A DNA stretch of 64,000 nt from Cryptomeria japonica (GCF_030272615.1 NC_081407.1:138016897-138080896), one strand, 5' to 3'. Counted from the first letter of the stretch, positions 1 to 12,023 are shown. The notes: generated from the sequence alone by a model not told the origin. Made by a program: numbers and translations.

Positions 1-128
1 ACAAATTTTCTTTGTGACTCATCAGATAAATAATCCAAAAATCTACATACTTCATTATTATTGATTGTAGAAATCTAACAAAATTAAATAACAAAATTTC
101 TTTGTGATTCATCAGATAAGTAATCACT
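1..128. repeat. Short direct repeat, about 38 bp, two copies
   Basis: A stretch at about 1-39 (fttctttgtgactcatcagat-type core) recurs at about 90-128 with a few changes. It lies downstream of the 3' end of the NPF gene. The rest of 1-479 is AT-rich and shows no coding potential that I can support. Confidence 0.5.
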
Positions 129-479
129 ATAGTCAACAAATAAAACATCTCCTAGCAATTTCTATGCAACCAAGATATTCGTACAAGTTAGGGTTGAAAT
201 TCGACAACACTTTTACCTCTACACGAGTTGCTTTCGGAAATCTACCCTGCAGAATAAAGTAAAAAATATTCTCCTCTAATGTAACCAATTCAAGAATGCA
301 GAATGCAGAATGCGCAGAAGAGTACAGCGGCTTTTAGAAAGAGAACGGTCACTTCAAAACCAGACCTAAAACACTGTGAAAAGAACTCGTGGGCTGACTA
401 ATTTGCTCATATGATTTATATTCTAATTGCATACATCATAGTTATGTAACACTACATAGGCAACGCAACTTTTGTAAGC

Positions 480-523
480 TGATAATAATAATAATAATTA
501 TGATGATGATGATGATGATAATG
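480..523. repeat. Trinucleotide microsatellite (ATA)n/(ATG)n
   Basis: A run of ATA/AAT triplets followed by ATG triplets ends two bases from the stop codon of the NPF gene. On the gene's strand it therefore lies at the very start of the 3' UTR. It is likely length-polymorphic. Confidence 0.8.
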
Positions 524-524
524 G

Positions 525-1518
525 CTACTGAACCGATCTGTTGGGTTCCAGAAAATGGATTCTGTCAGACTGGGGCAGCAACGTGGCCATCTGGACACTT
601 CCATTTTCTGGTGCACTCTCATTGTCTGATATGGCAGCTTCCATGTGCACAGGCAGGTCAGAGGTTCCAGTCGCAGCAGCAGCAACAGCGACAGGCTTGT
701 AAGTGTAGTAGCGTGCACAGATAAAGTAATAGAAGAGATTGAGCACTTGAAGTAAGGTAATAAGCCAGTAAAAATACTCAAGGCGGCCTCTGTTGAGATT
801 TGCAGGGAGCCAGTTCTGATGGCCGTTTTGTGAGCTGAGTTTATGGACTGTGGAGACGAGAAAAGTACTGAAATAACTTCCGGCAGAAATGGAGGTCCAG
901 AAAAGTGCTGTGGCGGTGCTGCGCATACTTTCCGGCGATTGGTCGTAGAAAAACTCCAGGTGACCGATTGACATGAAAGCTTCTGCAATTCCATGGAGGC
1001 TGTACTGGGGGAGCAGCCAGAAGACGCTGAGTGGAATGACCTCCTTTGGCCGGTCGAGAAGCCCAAAATGGGCCGCTGCAGACTTGCGCTTCACTTCGAT
1101 TAGACCGGCTACGGCGGTGGCTAGTACGGATATGAAGAAGCCGATGCCCATGCGTTGAAGGAATGAGATGCCCCGGCCCCTGCCCGTGAATCGGCGGGCA
1201 ATGGGCATGAGGATTCGGTCGTAGAGAGTTATTGTGAGGAGGAGTGAGAGTATTGTGAAGACGCTCATGGAGCCTGGTGGGATTTGGAATGAGGAGGAGC
1301 CCAAGTGACGGTCCATTGTTCTTGCCTGCATTAGGGAGAATGTGTTCTGTTGGGCTGAGGCTGTTATTAGGAGTATGCCCGCTGCCCATATTGGGCCCAT
1401 TCGGATTATGGACTTGAGTTCTTCTACCTGGTGCACGCTGCACAGCCTCCATGGGTTGGGTCTTGTGGCTCCCTCGGTTCTGTCTGTATCATGCGGGATT
1501 GCCGCCTTGTCGAAGAAC
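525..1518 (-). CDS. NPF exon 5 (helices 7-12, stop codon)
   Basis: The acceptor sits after CTCTTTTTCCAG. The exon starts within the FFDKAAI motif and carries TMDRHLG, QRMGIGF, FWLLPQYSLHGIAEAFM and QSPESMRSTATALF. It ends at the TAG at 527-525, just before the ATG/ATA microsatellite. This is the most strongly supported coding segment in the window. Confidence 0.93.
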
Positions 1519-4500
1519 CTGGAAAAAGAGAAGACAAACAATCAGTGATTCTGGATTAGATTGTGTAAAAGTTTTTCATTATCGTTTCATATGTCAGTGA
1601 TTCTAGATCATATGTAATCTTTTGCTGTTTCTTTCGGTTTTGTTTTACCTTAGTGATTCTTGATTAGATTGTATAAAAGTTTTTCATTATTGTTTCGGAT
1701 CATATGATACGTAATTTTTTGCTGTTTCTTTCGGCTTTCTTTTATCTCGATGATGGATGATGGATGATGGAGAAAAAAATAGATCAATAATGTTGATATA
1801 TTGTTTCTGGATCTCTTTTATCTTGATGATGGATGATGGAGAAAAAAATAGATCAATAATGTTGATAGATTGTTTCTGGATTAGATTGTGTACCAGTTTT
1901 TCACTATTGTTTCAGATGATATGAAATGTAATCTTTTGCCATTTCTTTCGGCTTTCTTCTATCTTGATGATGGATCATAGAGAAGAAAATAGATCAATAA
2001 TGTCGATGGATTATTTCTAGATTAGATTGTGTACGAGTTTTTGCATCGATGTTATGGTGTGTAATTTTTTTTACTTCTTTTGGCTCTCTTGTAATCTTGA
2101 TGATGGATCTTGGAGAAAGAGTATAGATCAATAATGTTGATTAATGTTGTTTCTGTATTAGAGTGGCTATCTTGTATCTTGATGATGGATTGTGGAGAAA
2201 AACAATACATCAAATATGTTGATCAATGTTGTTTTCGGATTAGGTTGTGTGGCTCTCTTGTATCTTGATGACGGATATTGGAGAAAAAGAATAGATCAAT
2301 AATGTTGAACGATGTTGTGTGAGTTATTTGCATCATCGTTTTAGATCACATGGTGTATAGATTTTTTTCTCTTTCGGCTCTATTGTATCTTGATATTGTT
2401 TCTGGATTAGATTGTGTGTTGATGCAAAAAAAAAAATCAGATACAACAGATCACATTCTGTGTCTATTATCAGAATACAACAGAACTATTATCAGAATAC
2501 AACAGATCACATTCTGTGTATATTATCAGAATACAACAGAACTATCATCAGAATACAAGAGAACTATTATCAGAATACAACAGAACTATTATCAGAATAC
2601 AACAGAACTGAAAGAACAAAAATAAATCGAATACAAGAAAGCTAAAAATAAAACTTAAAAAATATATAAATTTGAAAACTTTGATGCAAAATCTAACATA
2701 ATCTAATACCAAAAAAAACATTGAAATGATCCTTGAGATTGGGGGGTGAAAATAATCCCCACATAGCCAATACGGTCTTGAAGAGTGTGAAAATAAAAAT
2801 GTGCAGAAAGTCTGATGCTGCTGAATTTGAGAGACGCTCTGCCCAGCTTTACAGTACAGTCGACCTAAGCGTATCTAATGTGAAGTTATTAAAGAATCTA
2901 AGGGAAGATTCCATTACCCACTGAATATAATGAATACAACGGAGTTCCTTAAAGCCATTTGGGACAAACCATAGGAATTTGAACCTGACCTTTTCATTTC
3001 CGTGTATTTCAATCTGTTTCGACTTATTATTCAATTTTAATTGCACCTCTGTCTCTTACATGTTTTGTTGACCAGCCGACACTTTTTATCAAATTTCTAG
3101 CCACTAAACAACCTGTACGAATAACCTGCATTGAAGTTGTGAATTGTAAACGTATAGCCTCTATATCCAGCACTGTATTTGTGATTTGAAGTTTTCAACA
3201 GTATTTACTAAACTGGCTCATATAAGGAATTGTTACAGTCCAACAAGTCCGGACGGCAGCCACACTCTGATTTGAGCCTCTTTTAGCAAATTCTATTTTT
3301 AACTCAATATAATCCAAAATGTTGAATAAAAAATATATTTAATCTATTTAAAAACAATATTAATATTATATTACATGAACTGTGTGTTTAATATCTTTTT
3401 ATTTTTATAAATTCCTCTTGAAACTGAAAGACATCACCATTTAACCTAATATTAGAAGGCAACTTTACTTTTCTTTGTCAAATTTCAACACAATTATTCA
3501 TTCGTCTTAAAATGGTGTAGCACAGCATGTTCGTACCGAATGTGTACAAACTTGGATATAATATTCTGAATGTTTTTGTTGGTAACTATCGCTGTCAACT
3601 CTACAACCTACTTACACTGTTTAACGGTAAAAGTGAGACGCCTATGTCAAAACCTTCTCTCTAATGGTGTAGTTAAAGTTCAGCACCTTGTGTGATTAGG
3701 TGGTTAATATATTATTAAATGGTATAGGTTTTTCAGTGGACATTTTAAATCATAATCAATGAATTATCATTAAAAAGAGGATCACATTATCAAAATGTGT
3801 ATTCTTTCACATTACACTCAATGAATTATCATTCAGAAGAGTATCATATTCAACTGTGTATGTTTTTCAGTCAATATCTCAGATCATATTCAGTGATTCT
3901 TTGCGAAGAAGATGATGGTGCTTCTTGATATAGGATTACTAGGTGTGATCTGGAATATCAATTGAAAAACATACATATCAAGTTCGATGAGGATCACAAT
4001 GTCAAATGTGTATGTTTTTCAGTTGACATTTCAGATCATACTCAATGATCCATCATCAAGAAGAAGATCACATTCAACTGTGTATATTTTTCAATTGACA
4101 TCTCAGATCATACTAGATGATCCATTGTCTAAAAGATAATAGTACTCCCTAATGACAGATACTAAATATGACAATTTTTTTTCTTTTGAAACGAACAAAA
4201 ACTTACAGTTTCCTTTAAGTATTCTTAATCAAATCCAAAACGAACTTTTGCATATGGACATATAGAAAACAGGCAGCGAAGTTAACTTACGTGAGCTGGT
4301 TAGTGTGCGTTAAGCATCCAGCAGGGGAAATGGCCATGTCCCTTTCTTTGTCATGGTAAAGCAAGGAAGGATCAGAGGGCTTGCTCAGATGGCGTTTCCG
4401 GAAGGCGGAGACAATGACCTGCAATAGCCGGGTGAGCGGGCTGCCCATGGGCTTGTAATAGCGGTAGAGAGGCATTCCCATGAAGAATGCAACAATGGAA

Positions 4501-7011
4501 AAGGCCATAGCAGCTGCAGGAATGCCAAGACCCCATCCCCATCCCACATTCTCCTGAATATAAACTATCACAGTGACCGCCATGAGAATAGAAAGGCCCA
4601 TGCAAAAGTAATACCAGTTGAAAAAGTTCCACAGTTTTTTCTCCTGCTTTGGGTCCTTCTCATCAAATTGGTCGGCCCCAAAAGCCACCACACAGGGCCG
4701 AATTCCACCCGACCCAATCGCAGTTAACAGAAGCGCCATGTAGAGAATCGCCAGCTGTTGGGATGACGCTTCCTTACACATCGTCCCCGCCTTCCCGTCA
4801 CATGACGGAGGTCGGAGCGTCGGCAGCACGGCAGAGACGGTTAATACTATCATTCCCTGAAACATTAAAAAGATTCAAACTTTTCATTAGAATCTCTTAG
4901 CTTTCGTCATTTGAATGGTGTAAAGCTAAAAAAGATTGGATCTTGGCTTGCTTACGATTTGATAGATGATGGAGGCAACCGCAATGGTCCAGAAACGGCC
5001 AGCATAAGCGTCGGCTATGAAAGCTCCCAAGAGAGGTGTCAAGCTGGCCGTACCTCCAAAATTAGTTAGCGTGTTGGCAGCCTTTACTAGCGGTAAGTGA
5101 AGCTCTTCTGTCAAATACGACACCATATTGGCCGAGAACCCCACCACTGCCAGCTTCTCACACAGTTCGTTTGCTGCCCAAAAAACAGAAAAATCAGTGT
5201 CAGTCACCTCATTTATGACGACAGGATTGTAACCTCTCAAATTGTGACCTCTTTAATGGCTTCTCAAGGGCATCTGGTCTAGTAACTATCTTTTGACATG
5301 TACCCATATCTTAGTTTATTGGCATACAAGTGTCATGAAATTCCTGCACGCAGTTATTTTCTCTTTGTGATAGCTTTAGAATCTATTGACAGTAGACAAT
5401 GGATGTTGAGTTTTGCTTTTTAGAGCATTATTGCGCTATTTGTTTTATTAGGAGAATCAGTGTAACTGCGAATGAATGCATAAGAGAATGGATTCAAAAC
5501 AGGCTGAAAGGACTACCATTAATGATTTCTGTTTTTATTAGGAGAATCAATGCAACTCTGGAAGATTGCAGAAAAGATGGGATTCAAAACAGACTGAATG
5601 GACTACCACTAAGTTTTTAAGTTCAACATATGGATTCTTTGAATCATTGTATTTAATGAAATAATTTCAATGACATCTACGAAACCGAACAATCTAGACA
5701 ACCAAAACGACATTAAAACCCACTTCTAAAACCACCCAATCAAATAATTTTCCACAGGGTTTTTTTATTGAGTAGAAGTATTCTCCAGAGCCTGTTTCTC
5801 ATGAGATGGGATTGGAACTAGTGATATAAAACTTGCACAACTGAGCCTGTTTCTTGTGAGTTGTGATTGAAACTAGTGATATAAACCTTGCACAACTTTA
5901 AGAATATGATAGTTGGGCACTACTGATAGCTACTCAAGAAAGCAGGTCATCTACTCTTCTCAAACTTGTGGCCATTAACTATTCTAAAGATTTAAATCTA
6001 TACTTAAACGTAGATATTCTCATCTATAGCTTAAACGTAGGATATTCACATTGGCCATATATTCATGACCATATGGAGTCTATTGAAGTGGTGCACTTAG
6101 ATATCAAGATACTATCTAAATTTGATCCTTACTGATACTAGTAGGCTTTATTAATCTAGGACTGCGATAGCTCTTCTTAATGCTTATAACTACTGCAAGG
6201 AAAACTGGAGTTTTGGAAACTTTGATTTAGATTCTTCAAGATTCACAAGGACCCATTTAACTAACAAAGTGGGTTTTTACCACTTTTTATGAATGAAGAC
6301 TTTTAATAACATTCATATTTCCAAACAACCTATACAAAACTAGCAACTAACTGACCACATTGCCAATCACAAATCCCAAGGGTGAGAGCTCATCTCTGAA
6401 GATAGATCTCTTAATAATAGCAGTCTGCATACAAGGAGTGAATTTGCAATGATATATCCTACTCAAGGGAGGCCAACCTCAAGGCATGAACTTTCTAGGA
6501 GGCATAGAATAAGGCAAAGCAATCACAGTAATCGTGCAAATCCAAAACGTTGGGTGAGACAACTGACTCATGCTGTGTTTCATAGTAAAGCATTCACAAG
6601 CAATGGTGTGAATGCAAAATGTTGAGTGAGACAACTGACCCACAAACTGCAGTTTGTGGGTCTATATCTAAAAAATGGGCTATAAGATATTAGAAGCTGA
6701 TAATTACCAAAAATGAAAGGCATTGTTCTCCATCCTCCCAGCTTCTTGTTGGAATGGCCATAACGCACTCCGCTCTCAATCTTATCATCTACTAAAGAGG
6801 ATTTCTCCTCACTATTTTCATTATCCTGCACTACTGTTTGAACTGCCGTGCAGCACATGAAGGGAATCACCCTCCACCGTTTGTTACTCTTCACACCTTC
6901 TCCAAGAGATGAAGCCTGAGCCCAAAACAACAGCAAAATTACTTCACAATAACAAGTAACTAGTGTCAAAAAACATAAGTGATACAGAAAAGCCATAGAA
7001 TCTCTCACCAT
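525..7011 (-). CDS. NPF (NRT1/PTR family) proton-coupled transporter, NPF3-like; five-exon gene model
   Basis: Members of this family are 12-helix major-facilitator transporters that move nitrate, nitrite, peptides or hormones with protons. My model joins 7009-7011, 6708-6915, 4956-5173, 4291-4856 and 525-1518 (minus strand), giving 663 codons with the stop, against a usual family length of about 550-630 residues. Every junction has GT/AG borders and keeps frame. Visible hallmarks are GGWRTMPFIF before helix 1, the ExxEK proton-coupling motif at about residues 73-77, the PTR2 signature GAFIADAYAGR, FNWYYF at about 222, and QSPESMRSTATAL near the C-terminus. The helix 7-12 part (TMDRHL, RMGIGF, NLNRGRLEYFYWL) resembles the NPF3 subfamily as I remember it. 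NPF3 members are linked to nitrite, nitrate or gibberellin transport, so the substrate is not decided here. The frame has no internal stop, so the gene looks functional. The exact start is the weakest part. Confidence 0.88.
1548..2430. repeat. Diverged tandem repeat array in NPF intron 4
   Basis: Six to eight imperfect units of roughly 100-130 bp lie here. Each carries 'gatgatggat', 'ggagaaaaa-atagatcaataatgttga' and 'ggattagattgtg' blocks in the same order. The array lies wholly inside the 2.77-kb last intron (1519-4290). Confidence 0.7.
2436..2620. repeat. Minisatellite, about 18-22 bp unit, in NPF intron 4
   Basis: The unit 'attatcagaatacaacagaac' is repeated about seven times, with 'agatcacattctgtgt' variants between some copies. 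Translations of this stretch are artefacts of the repeat. Confidence 0.85.
3735..4140. repeat. Tandem repeat of about 75-85 bp in NPF intron 4
   Basis: Four to five diverged units share 'gtgtatgtttttcagt', 'cagatcat' and 'tcaatgatccatcat' in the same order. The remainder of the intron, about 2621-3734, shows no structure I can name. Confidence 0.65.
4291..4856 (-). CDS. NPF exon 4 (helices 3-6 and start of the central loop)
   Basis: The acceptor is TTTCAG (AG at 4858-4857). The exon opens with GMIVLTVSAV and carries GSGGIRPCVVAFGADQF and FNWYYF, both diagnostic for the family. The donor is GTAAG at 4290-4286, in phase 2. The 99-nt intron between exons 3 and 4 (4857-4955) is short and ordinary. 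Confidence 0.9.
4956..5173 (-). CDS. NPF exon 3 (helices 1-2, ExxEK motif)
   Basis: The acceptor follows a T-rich tract and TTTTGGGCAG. The exon opens with ANELCEK, holding the two glutamates and lysine of the family's proton-coupling motif. It ends with GAFIADAYAGRFWTIAVASI and the phase-0 donor GTAAG at 4955-4951. Confidence 0.88.
5439..5614. repeat. Tandem duplication of about 88 bp in NPF intron 2
   Basis: Two adjacent units both run from 'ttttattaggagaatca' to 'gactaccattaa/gactaccactaa' with about 80-85% identity by eye. Confidence 0.75.
5790..5898. repeat. Tandem duplication of about 54 bp in NPF intron 2
   Basis: Two units both begin 'gagcctgtttct' and both hold 'aactagtgatataaa' and 'cttgcacaact'. 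They are adjacent and differ at a handful of positions. Confidence 0.8.
6637..6662. repeat. Perfect 26-bp palindrome near the NPF exon 2 donor
   Basis: The sequence gacccacaaactg and its exact reverse complement meet with no spacer, centred on a PstI-like CTGCAG. It lies about 45 nt inside intron 2, downstream of the donor on the gene's strand, so it would form a hairpin in the pre-mRNA. Confidence 0.9.
6708..6915 (-). CDS. NPF exon 2 (cytosolic N-terminus)
   Basis: This exon encodes the acidic, low-complexity N-terminus and ends in the conserved GGWRTMPFIF block before helix 1. The donor is GTAATT at 6707-6702. It leaves one base that completes the alanine of the ANE motif with the next exon. 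The 3' boundary is secure; the 5' boundary depends on which start is used. Confidence 0.75.
7009..7011 (-). CDS. NPF exon 1, coding part only the start codon (alternative start at 6858)
   Basis: The ATG at 7011-7009 is followed at once by a good donor (GTGAG, 7008-7004). An acceptor (GGGCTCAG) ends at 6916, so splicing gives a protein starting Met-Ala-Ser-Ser. The 93-nt intron is a multiple of three and open, so unspliced RNA would also be translated. The alternative is a first exon starting at the in-frame ATG at 6858-6856, giving a protein about 20 residues shorter. RNA evidence would decide; this is inference from splice-site quality. Confidence 0.45.
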
Positions 7012-7158
7012 TTTGCCCAGTTGGTGGACTTGAAAAGATTTCAGTGCTCTAGTAAGAATAAAAACTCCATTCTTATGTTGTGATAATCTTGGTGTACTTT
7101 CCTTCCATATGTATACAGTCTGATATCAAGCAAGTGGAGCGCTTTACATAAGTAGCAG

Positions 7159-7166
7159 CTATATAG
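7159..7166 (-). promoter_or_regulatory. Possible TATA box of the NPF gene
   Basis: CTATATAG lies about 150 nt upstream of the ATG at 7011. Position is reasonable for a plant core promoter with a short leader, but there is no other support. Confidence 0.25.
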
Positions 7167-8044
7167 TGACAAGAACCTAATCGAAATAATTAGGTTGAAA
7201 TTAAATATTAATTAAGTATGAATAAACTACAAACTGACAAGAGAAATAATGAAGCAATGGGTCCCCTTCCATATCTCTATCTCTATCTTGCAACACTTGC
7301 CACCATGACCACCCACGTCAAACCTCACAAAACTACGTCAATTGTCGGCTGTGGGCGAGTGGTAGACATAGTGTCCAGGGTATTCACGTTGCTAGGGATT
7401 GAAATCAAGCAACTTTTTCACTTGGGAAAGATTGAAGAATATCCATTCAATTAAAGAAAATAAAAATAGATGGCTTAAAAGATCATGCCAGTTCTTACTT
7501 ATCGTAAAAACCCAACGTGCTAAAACTAAATAAATTTAAAATGAACGATTGAACTGACAGATGTGGGTACAGAGTGCGGCTCTGAGTTACTGTATGAACT
7601 TTACCTAGAAAAACAAAAGCTAAAGCTAGAGGTGAGGGGAATCAAAACTATCTACAAACACATGCAATCGGGGAAATGGTATTATCAAGAATGACTCGTA
7701 AAGAGTCTGAGAGTGTTTCTCCTCTTGGATTGAACTCTACTTTCTACGGCATTGCATAGCATGCGGGCTTTCTATTTTACTTGTCATGGGGGATGTTTGC
7801 AGTCACTGCTAAGAATGACAATGACTGAGCATGGCACTTCCCAAGTGTGCTACAGCATTTTGGAGGCGGAAGAAAGAGCTGAGAGTGAGATTTCACTTAT
7901 AAAGGCATTGGAAATGCCAAGTGTTGACATGAAGGCCAAGAGACTAGCTATTAGATGGACACCTTTACTAAAGGTTTGGAACATAAGTTATTAAGACTAA
8001 TGGAAGTGGGTTTTACATATGATTTGGAAAATTATTAGGTTCAT
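7167..8044. other. Intergenic; no supported gene
   Basis: Upstream flank of the NPF gene. Two short open frames exist (7218-7454 and 7752-7994, plus strand), but neither shows a recognisable domain or splice context, so I leave both uncalled. Confidence 0.5.
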
Positions 8045-8235
8045 CAACAAGCAGATTTCCATGTCAGTTTATTACTCGAACTTTCATATGTGAATGAAAA
8101 TACATCTTATCATGTTTATCAACTTGCAATATAGTGGAAACGCGAAAAACATCATGTAAACAAATAAGATAAAACATAAATACATCAAGTTTTCTTATTC
8201 ATCATCTTAAGTTTTCTCAACTAGAACTCTAACAA
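8045..8235. repeat. Dispersed repeat, copy 1
   Basis: About 190 bp whose 'tgaatgaaaatacatc', 'atcatgtttatcaactt' and 'catcaagttttcttattcat' blocks recur in the same order at 63507-63690 and partly at 63718-63850. The family is unidentified; it could be a decayed LTR or short element fragment. Confidence 0.7.
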
Positions 8236-11200
8236 TAGTTTAAACAAGTCTCTCACACTTGTTTTCAACCTCACAACCACAAAAACCTTGACTCCTACTT
8301 TTACATAAGTTTTCAATAACACTTAAAGATTTTCAGTTGAGCCAACCCTTGGTGAATTGTGTTCACAACATATAAAATGTTTGTTTTCCCTTCTATGGTG
8401 CAAAGAAGGTGAAAAAAAAAGTAAAATGAACTAGTTCAATGCAAAAAAAAAAGCCCTTCACACTAGTTGTATTAGGGTAAATTCATCACATCATAAGGAA
8501 AAGCTATGATGTTTAGACATTCAATAGGGTGATTGATCATTTGTCTCTAATCCTTATGTGTTCATCACAATAACAATCAATTTGGCATGAGTATGTTCAT
8601 CACAATGTTTAATGATTTCATTACTTTTGGAAAATAGTGAATTCTTCAAAATTTCTTGTATACTTTATGCTAGAATTTTTAACTTGAACAAAAGGACATG
8701 GAGATATTCCAAAAAAATATTGGTACCTTCCAATCTACTTTACACAGACCGTACAAAGTACAAACACCACTTTTTGTGAAGAAAAGAATCTCCTAGTCAC
8801 AAGTCTTGAGATAAACTCTTTAGATGACCCAACTAGTCTAATTTAGTGACTTGATTTTTAGATTAATGGATGGAATACTAGACACTATTGTTTGAAAGGA
8901 GTAGATCATGAGTTAAAAAATTGCCTATTTTCAATAAATAAAAAATACAATTTGTTTTCTCATTTAGAAAAACATCCCCTCCATGGCTTAAAACTTCCTA
9001 AAAAGTGCCCTTAATATAATTAAAAATATCTTTTATGAATCTTAGAAATGTTTCTACAACTAAAAATCTCCATATCTAAGGTTCACATACACATGCAAAA
9101 TAAACCAATTTAACTTGAAATGAAATTTAATGTATTTTTTAAAGTCAATTCATTATCAAAAAATGTTTTAATCAAAATATATAGGTTTAAAAAATTCACT
9201 AGTTTATTGTTAATTTGTTTGGCTTTTAATAAACATTAAGGATCAATTCTTGTCCAGTACATAGGGATATTTTTCTACTTGTATAATTAGTTCCAAGATG
9301 CACATTTTTGGTGTATTTGACTCAAGGAATAAATTGTCAAAAACTAATTAAAGATCAATTCTTGTCAAATGTAATCTAGTTTGATTCCTCAACAATTTTG
9401 GTAAAAACACATAATCTTTAACTTTGTAAGTACTAAGATAAAAGAAGACGAAATTCACTTATGAGCACAATGAAACCATTATTCCTTATTAATGAGGTAA
9501 AGGAAATAAAATTTATTTATTTAGGTGATTAGAAAAGATACATTTCATGTTTATTGCATCTTACAAATTTGGATATTAAGTCGGTTTTAACCATCCATTG
9601 ATTTTAGTGTTTACTTATGTAATTGTGGCTTATATATGTGACATTAGTTCATTTAGGAAATTATTTAAAATACTATTTTGTTTCATTGTCTTTATATTTT
9701 TTAATAATAAAAGAAAATTTAGTTATAATGGTCAATTCTATGATTATGAATCTAAATATGACTTATAAATATTATAGCTATAGTTTTAAACCCAAAAATT
9801 CATATTAAATTAACTTAAAGTGAACATGTTTCCAGCTAACTATTATTTTATTATTAAATGGGTATGGGCATTGAAATGAGGGACCAAAACGAGTCTTAAG
9901 TGGCCACTTTTTCCTAGAATAAGGAAAGCCTCATCTTACATGAGAAATTGAAGATTATTACATTCAAAATTTGAAGATGCAACAAAAATAAGAGTTACGA
10001 CTGATTTTTATTTTTATTTTTTTAATGGTGGAGATTAAGGAGCTCAAAAGGGGGTAGGGGGGTACACAACGTGGTCCTATTTTGATAAAAAAAAGCATAA
10101 CATAGCATCTAGTGTGGTCTCCCTAAAATGTTAACATTTTTTAGCATTTTAAATATCACTTCAGCAAAAAATTAGCTAACACCATGTAGTTTATGCTCCT
10201 TTTTTCACTAATTTTTTAATGAATACATGATTTTTTACTAGTTTTCAAAAAAGACATATCCTTAAAAAACCAAAACTTAAGCATTTGAACACCTAAATTT
10301 AATAAAAACAAATCTAAATTCTTTTTTTTTTTTCTTTTTGAATAAAAGACAAGAGCTTGAATATTTTATTAATATAAATTGATAAACACATAGTTGCAGA
10401 ATGAAGAAGAGGGAATAGAAGATATGAAACCAAAGATTTCAAAATGCCTGATCATATAGGCTTGGCTCACATATAACTACACAATTGCAAGTTATGAAGG
10501 GCTACAGCCTCACAACAAATGTGAAATGCATAAGACTAAGATAATATAACCATAGAATGCCATTTACATATACATCTTTGACTGGTAATCCATACTAATG
10601 GACATCTTCAAAAAAATCTTGCGAATATACGTTCATTTTACAAGAGATTGGAGTCATTTTCATTCATACTGCACGAAATGCTGAACAAGGGACCACACCA
10701 TACCCAAATAACTTGATTCAAAAAGTGGCTCATCACAAGCTCTTAACTTCATTGGGATGAGAAGTAACTTGCGAGATGTAGAGTGAGAAGAGAGTGGAAC
10801 AAGACCAACATATGCACAAAATTGCTAGGAGATAAATTAACAACACACCCCACATTTAAACTGGTTAACTATTGCAGACCGAGAAATCAAAATTCAATTT
10901 TTATTATGTATAAAGAAGATTCTAGTTTTTTAAAATTTAATTTATTTGAATTTTATTAATGTTTAAAGAATTAAGTTAAAAATATGACATATTGGTTTTT
11001 TTATTAACAGATACATATGTTAACAAAAAGAAATTAAAGATTGAAATCTTAAATACTTAAAATGTGGAAAACATTACATGGTTGCAAAGATAAGAGAGAG
11101 CTTAATGTTACTATGGTATTTTTTAACTTTTCATTGGACGACATCCATATCTAATGGACTACATGCTTGACATTGTGTCATTTTTCTAAAATTTATCAAA

Positions 11201-11417
11201 AATATGTCCCTAGTGGTTGAAAATTCAGTCCAAGCCTATGGGTTAGAGGTTGAAGGAAAATCTAAAGCTAAGATTTGGAGTTTCCTAAAGCAAAATGTGA
11301 GCATATTATAATGCACTCACATTTTTGGGTACATTAAGTGTGTTCCTATGCTCATAACCTTAGCTTATAAGAACACAATTGCATTATAGCATGATTGTGT
11401 TCCTATGAAGATAAATG

Positions 11418-11421
<4 letters not shown>
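8236..11421. other. AT-rich intergenic DNA
   Basis: I see no coding frame, RNA gene or complete mobile element here. There are homopolymer tracts (for example poly-T near 10321-10340) and scattered A/T-rich low complexity. Confidence 0.5.

Positions 11422-11472
<51 letters not shown>
11422..11472. repeat. (CT)n microsatellite
   Basis: An uninterrupted CT run of about 51 bp. It opens a CT-rich tract that goes on in degenerate form to about 11620 and again at 11910-12028. Confidence 0.95.
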
Positions 11473-11474
<2 letters not shown>

Positions 11475-11629
11475 GTTTGTGAAGAGATACACTCTCTCTA
11501 ACATACTCACATTTTTTTGAAGAGAAACACACTCTCTCCTCTCCCTATCTCTTTCTTTCCCTCCCTTCCTCTCTCTACCCTCTACCCCTCTCTCTTAATT
11601 CCTCCTTAGACCTTTATCTCTCTAGACCT

Positions 11630-11935
11630 AGGGTTTATAGCTTAGGTTTGAGGGTTGAGAGTATACAATTTAGGTTTAAGTTTTGATAGTATCTAGCATT
11701 TAGGGTTTAGGGTTGATGGTATAAGGTCTAGGGTTGAGGATTTAGGGTTTAGGGTTTATGATTGAGCATTAAAAGTATAGGATTTAGAGTTGAGGGCATA
11801 TAATTTAGTGTTAAAACTTTAATGTTAGGCTAAACAGTTTAGAGTGTAGGTCCTAGTGTTTAGGCTTGAGGGTTTAGGATTTATGGTTTGTGATGAAGGG
11901 TTGAGGGTCTAGCTACCTCTCTATTTCTCATCTCT
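11630..11935. repeat. Degenerate telomere-like repeats, left part
   Basis: Many copies of TTTAGGG/TAGGGTT and variants such as 'tagggttgagg' lie in one orientation, mixed with non-telomeric spacers. The plant telomere unit is TTTAGGG. This is an eroded interstitial array, not a telomere. Confidence 0.7.
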
Positions 11936-12023
11936 CATATATCTCCTATTTACCTCGTCATGCCCCTCTTTCTCTCCACTTCTCTCTTTCTCACATCTTT
12001 CTCTCCCCTATCTACCTCTTTCT

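Noticed and set aside
452-1452. Several frames overlapping NPF exon 5 on both strands
   Set aside because: Shadows of the well-supported exon.
2436-2620. Regularly spaced repeats that might suggest a CRISPR array
   Set aside because: Units are directly adjacent without unique spacers, in a plant intron; it is a minisatellite.
7752-7994. 80-residue frame upstream of the NPF gene
   Set aside because: No recognisable domain, no splice or promoter context; possibly a remnant of an old element.
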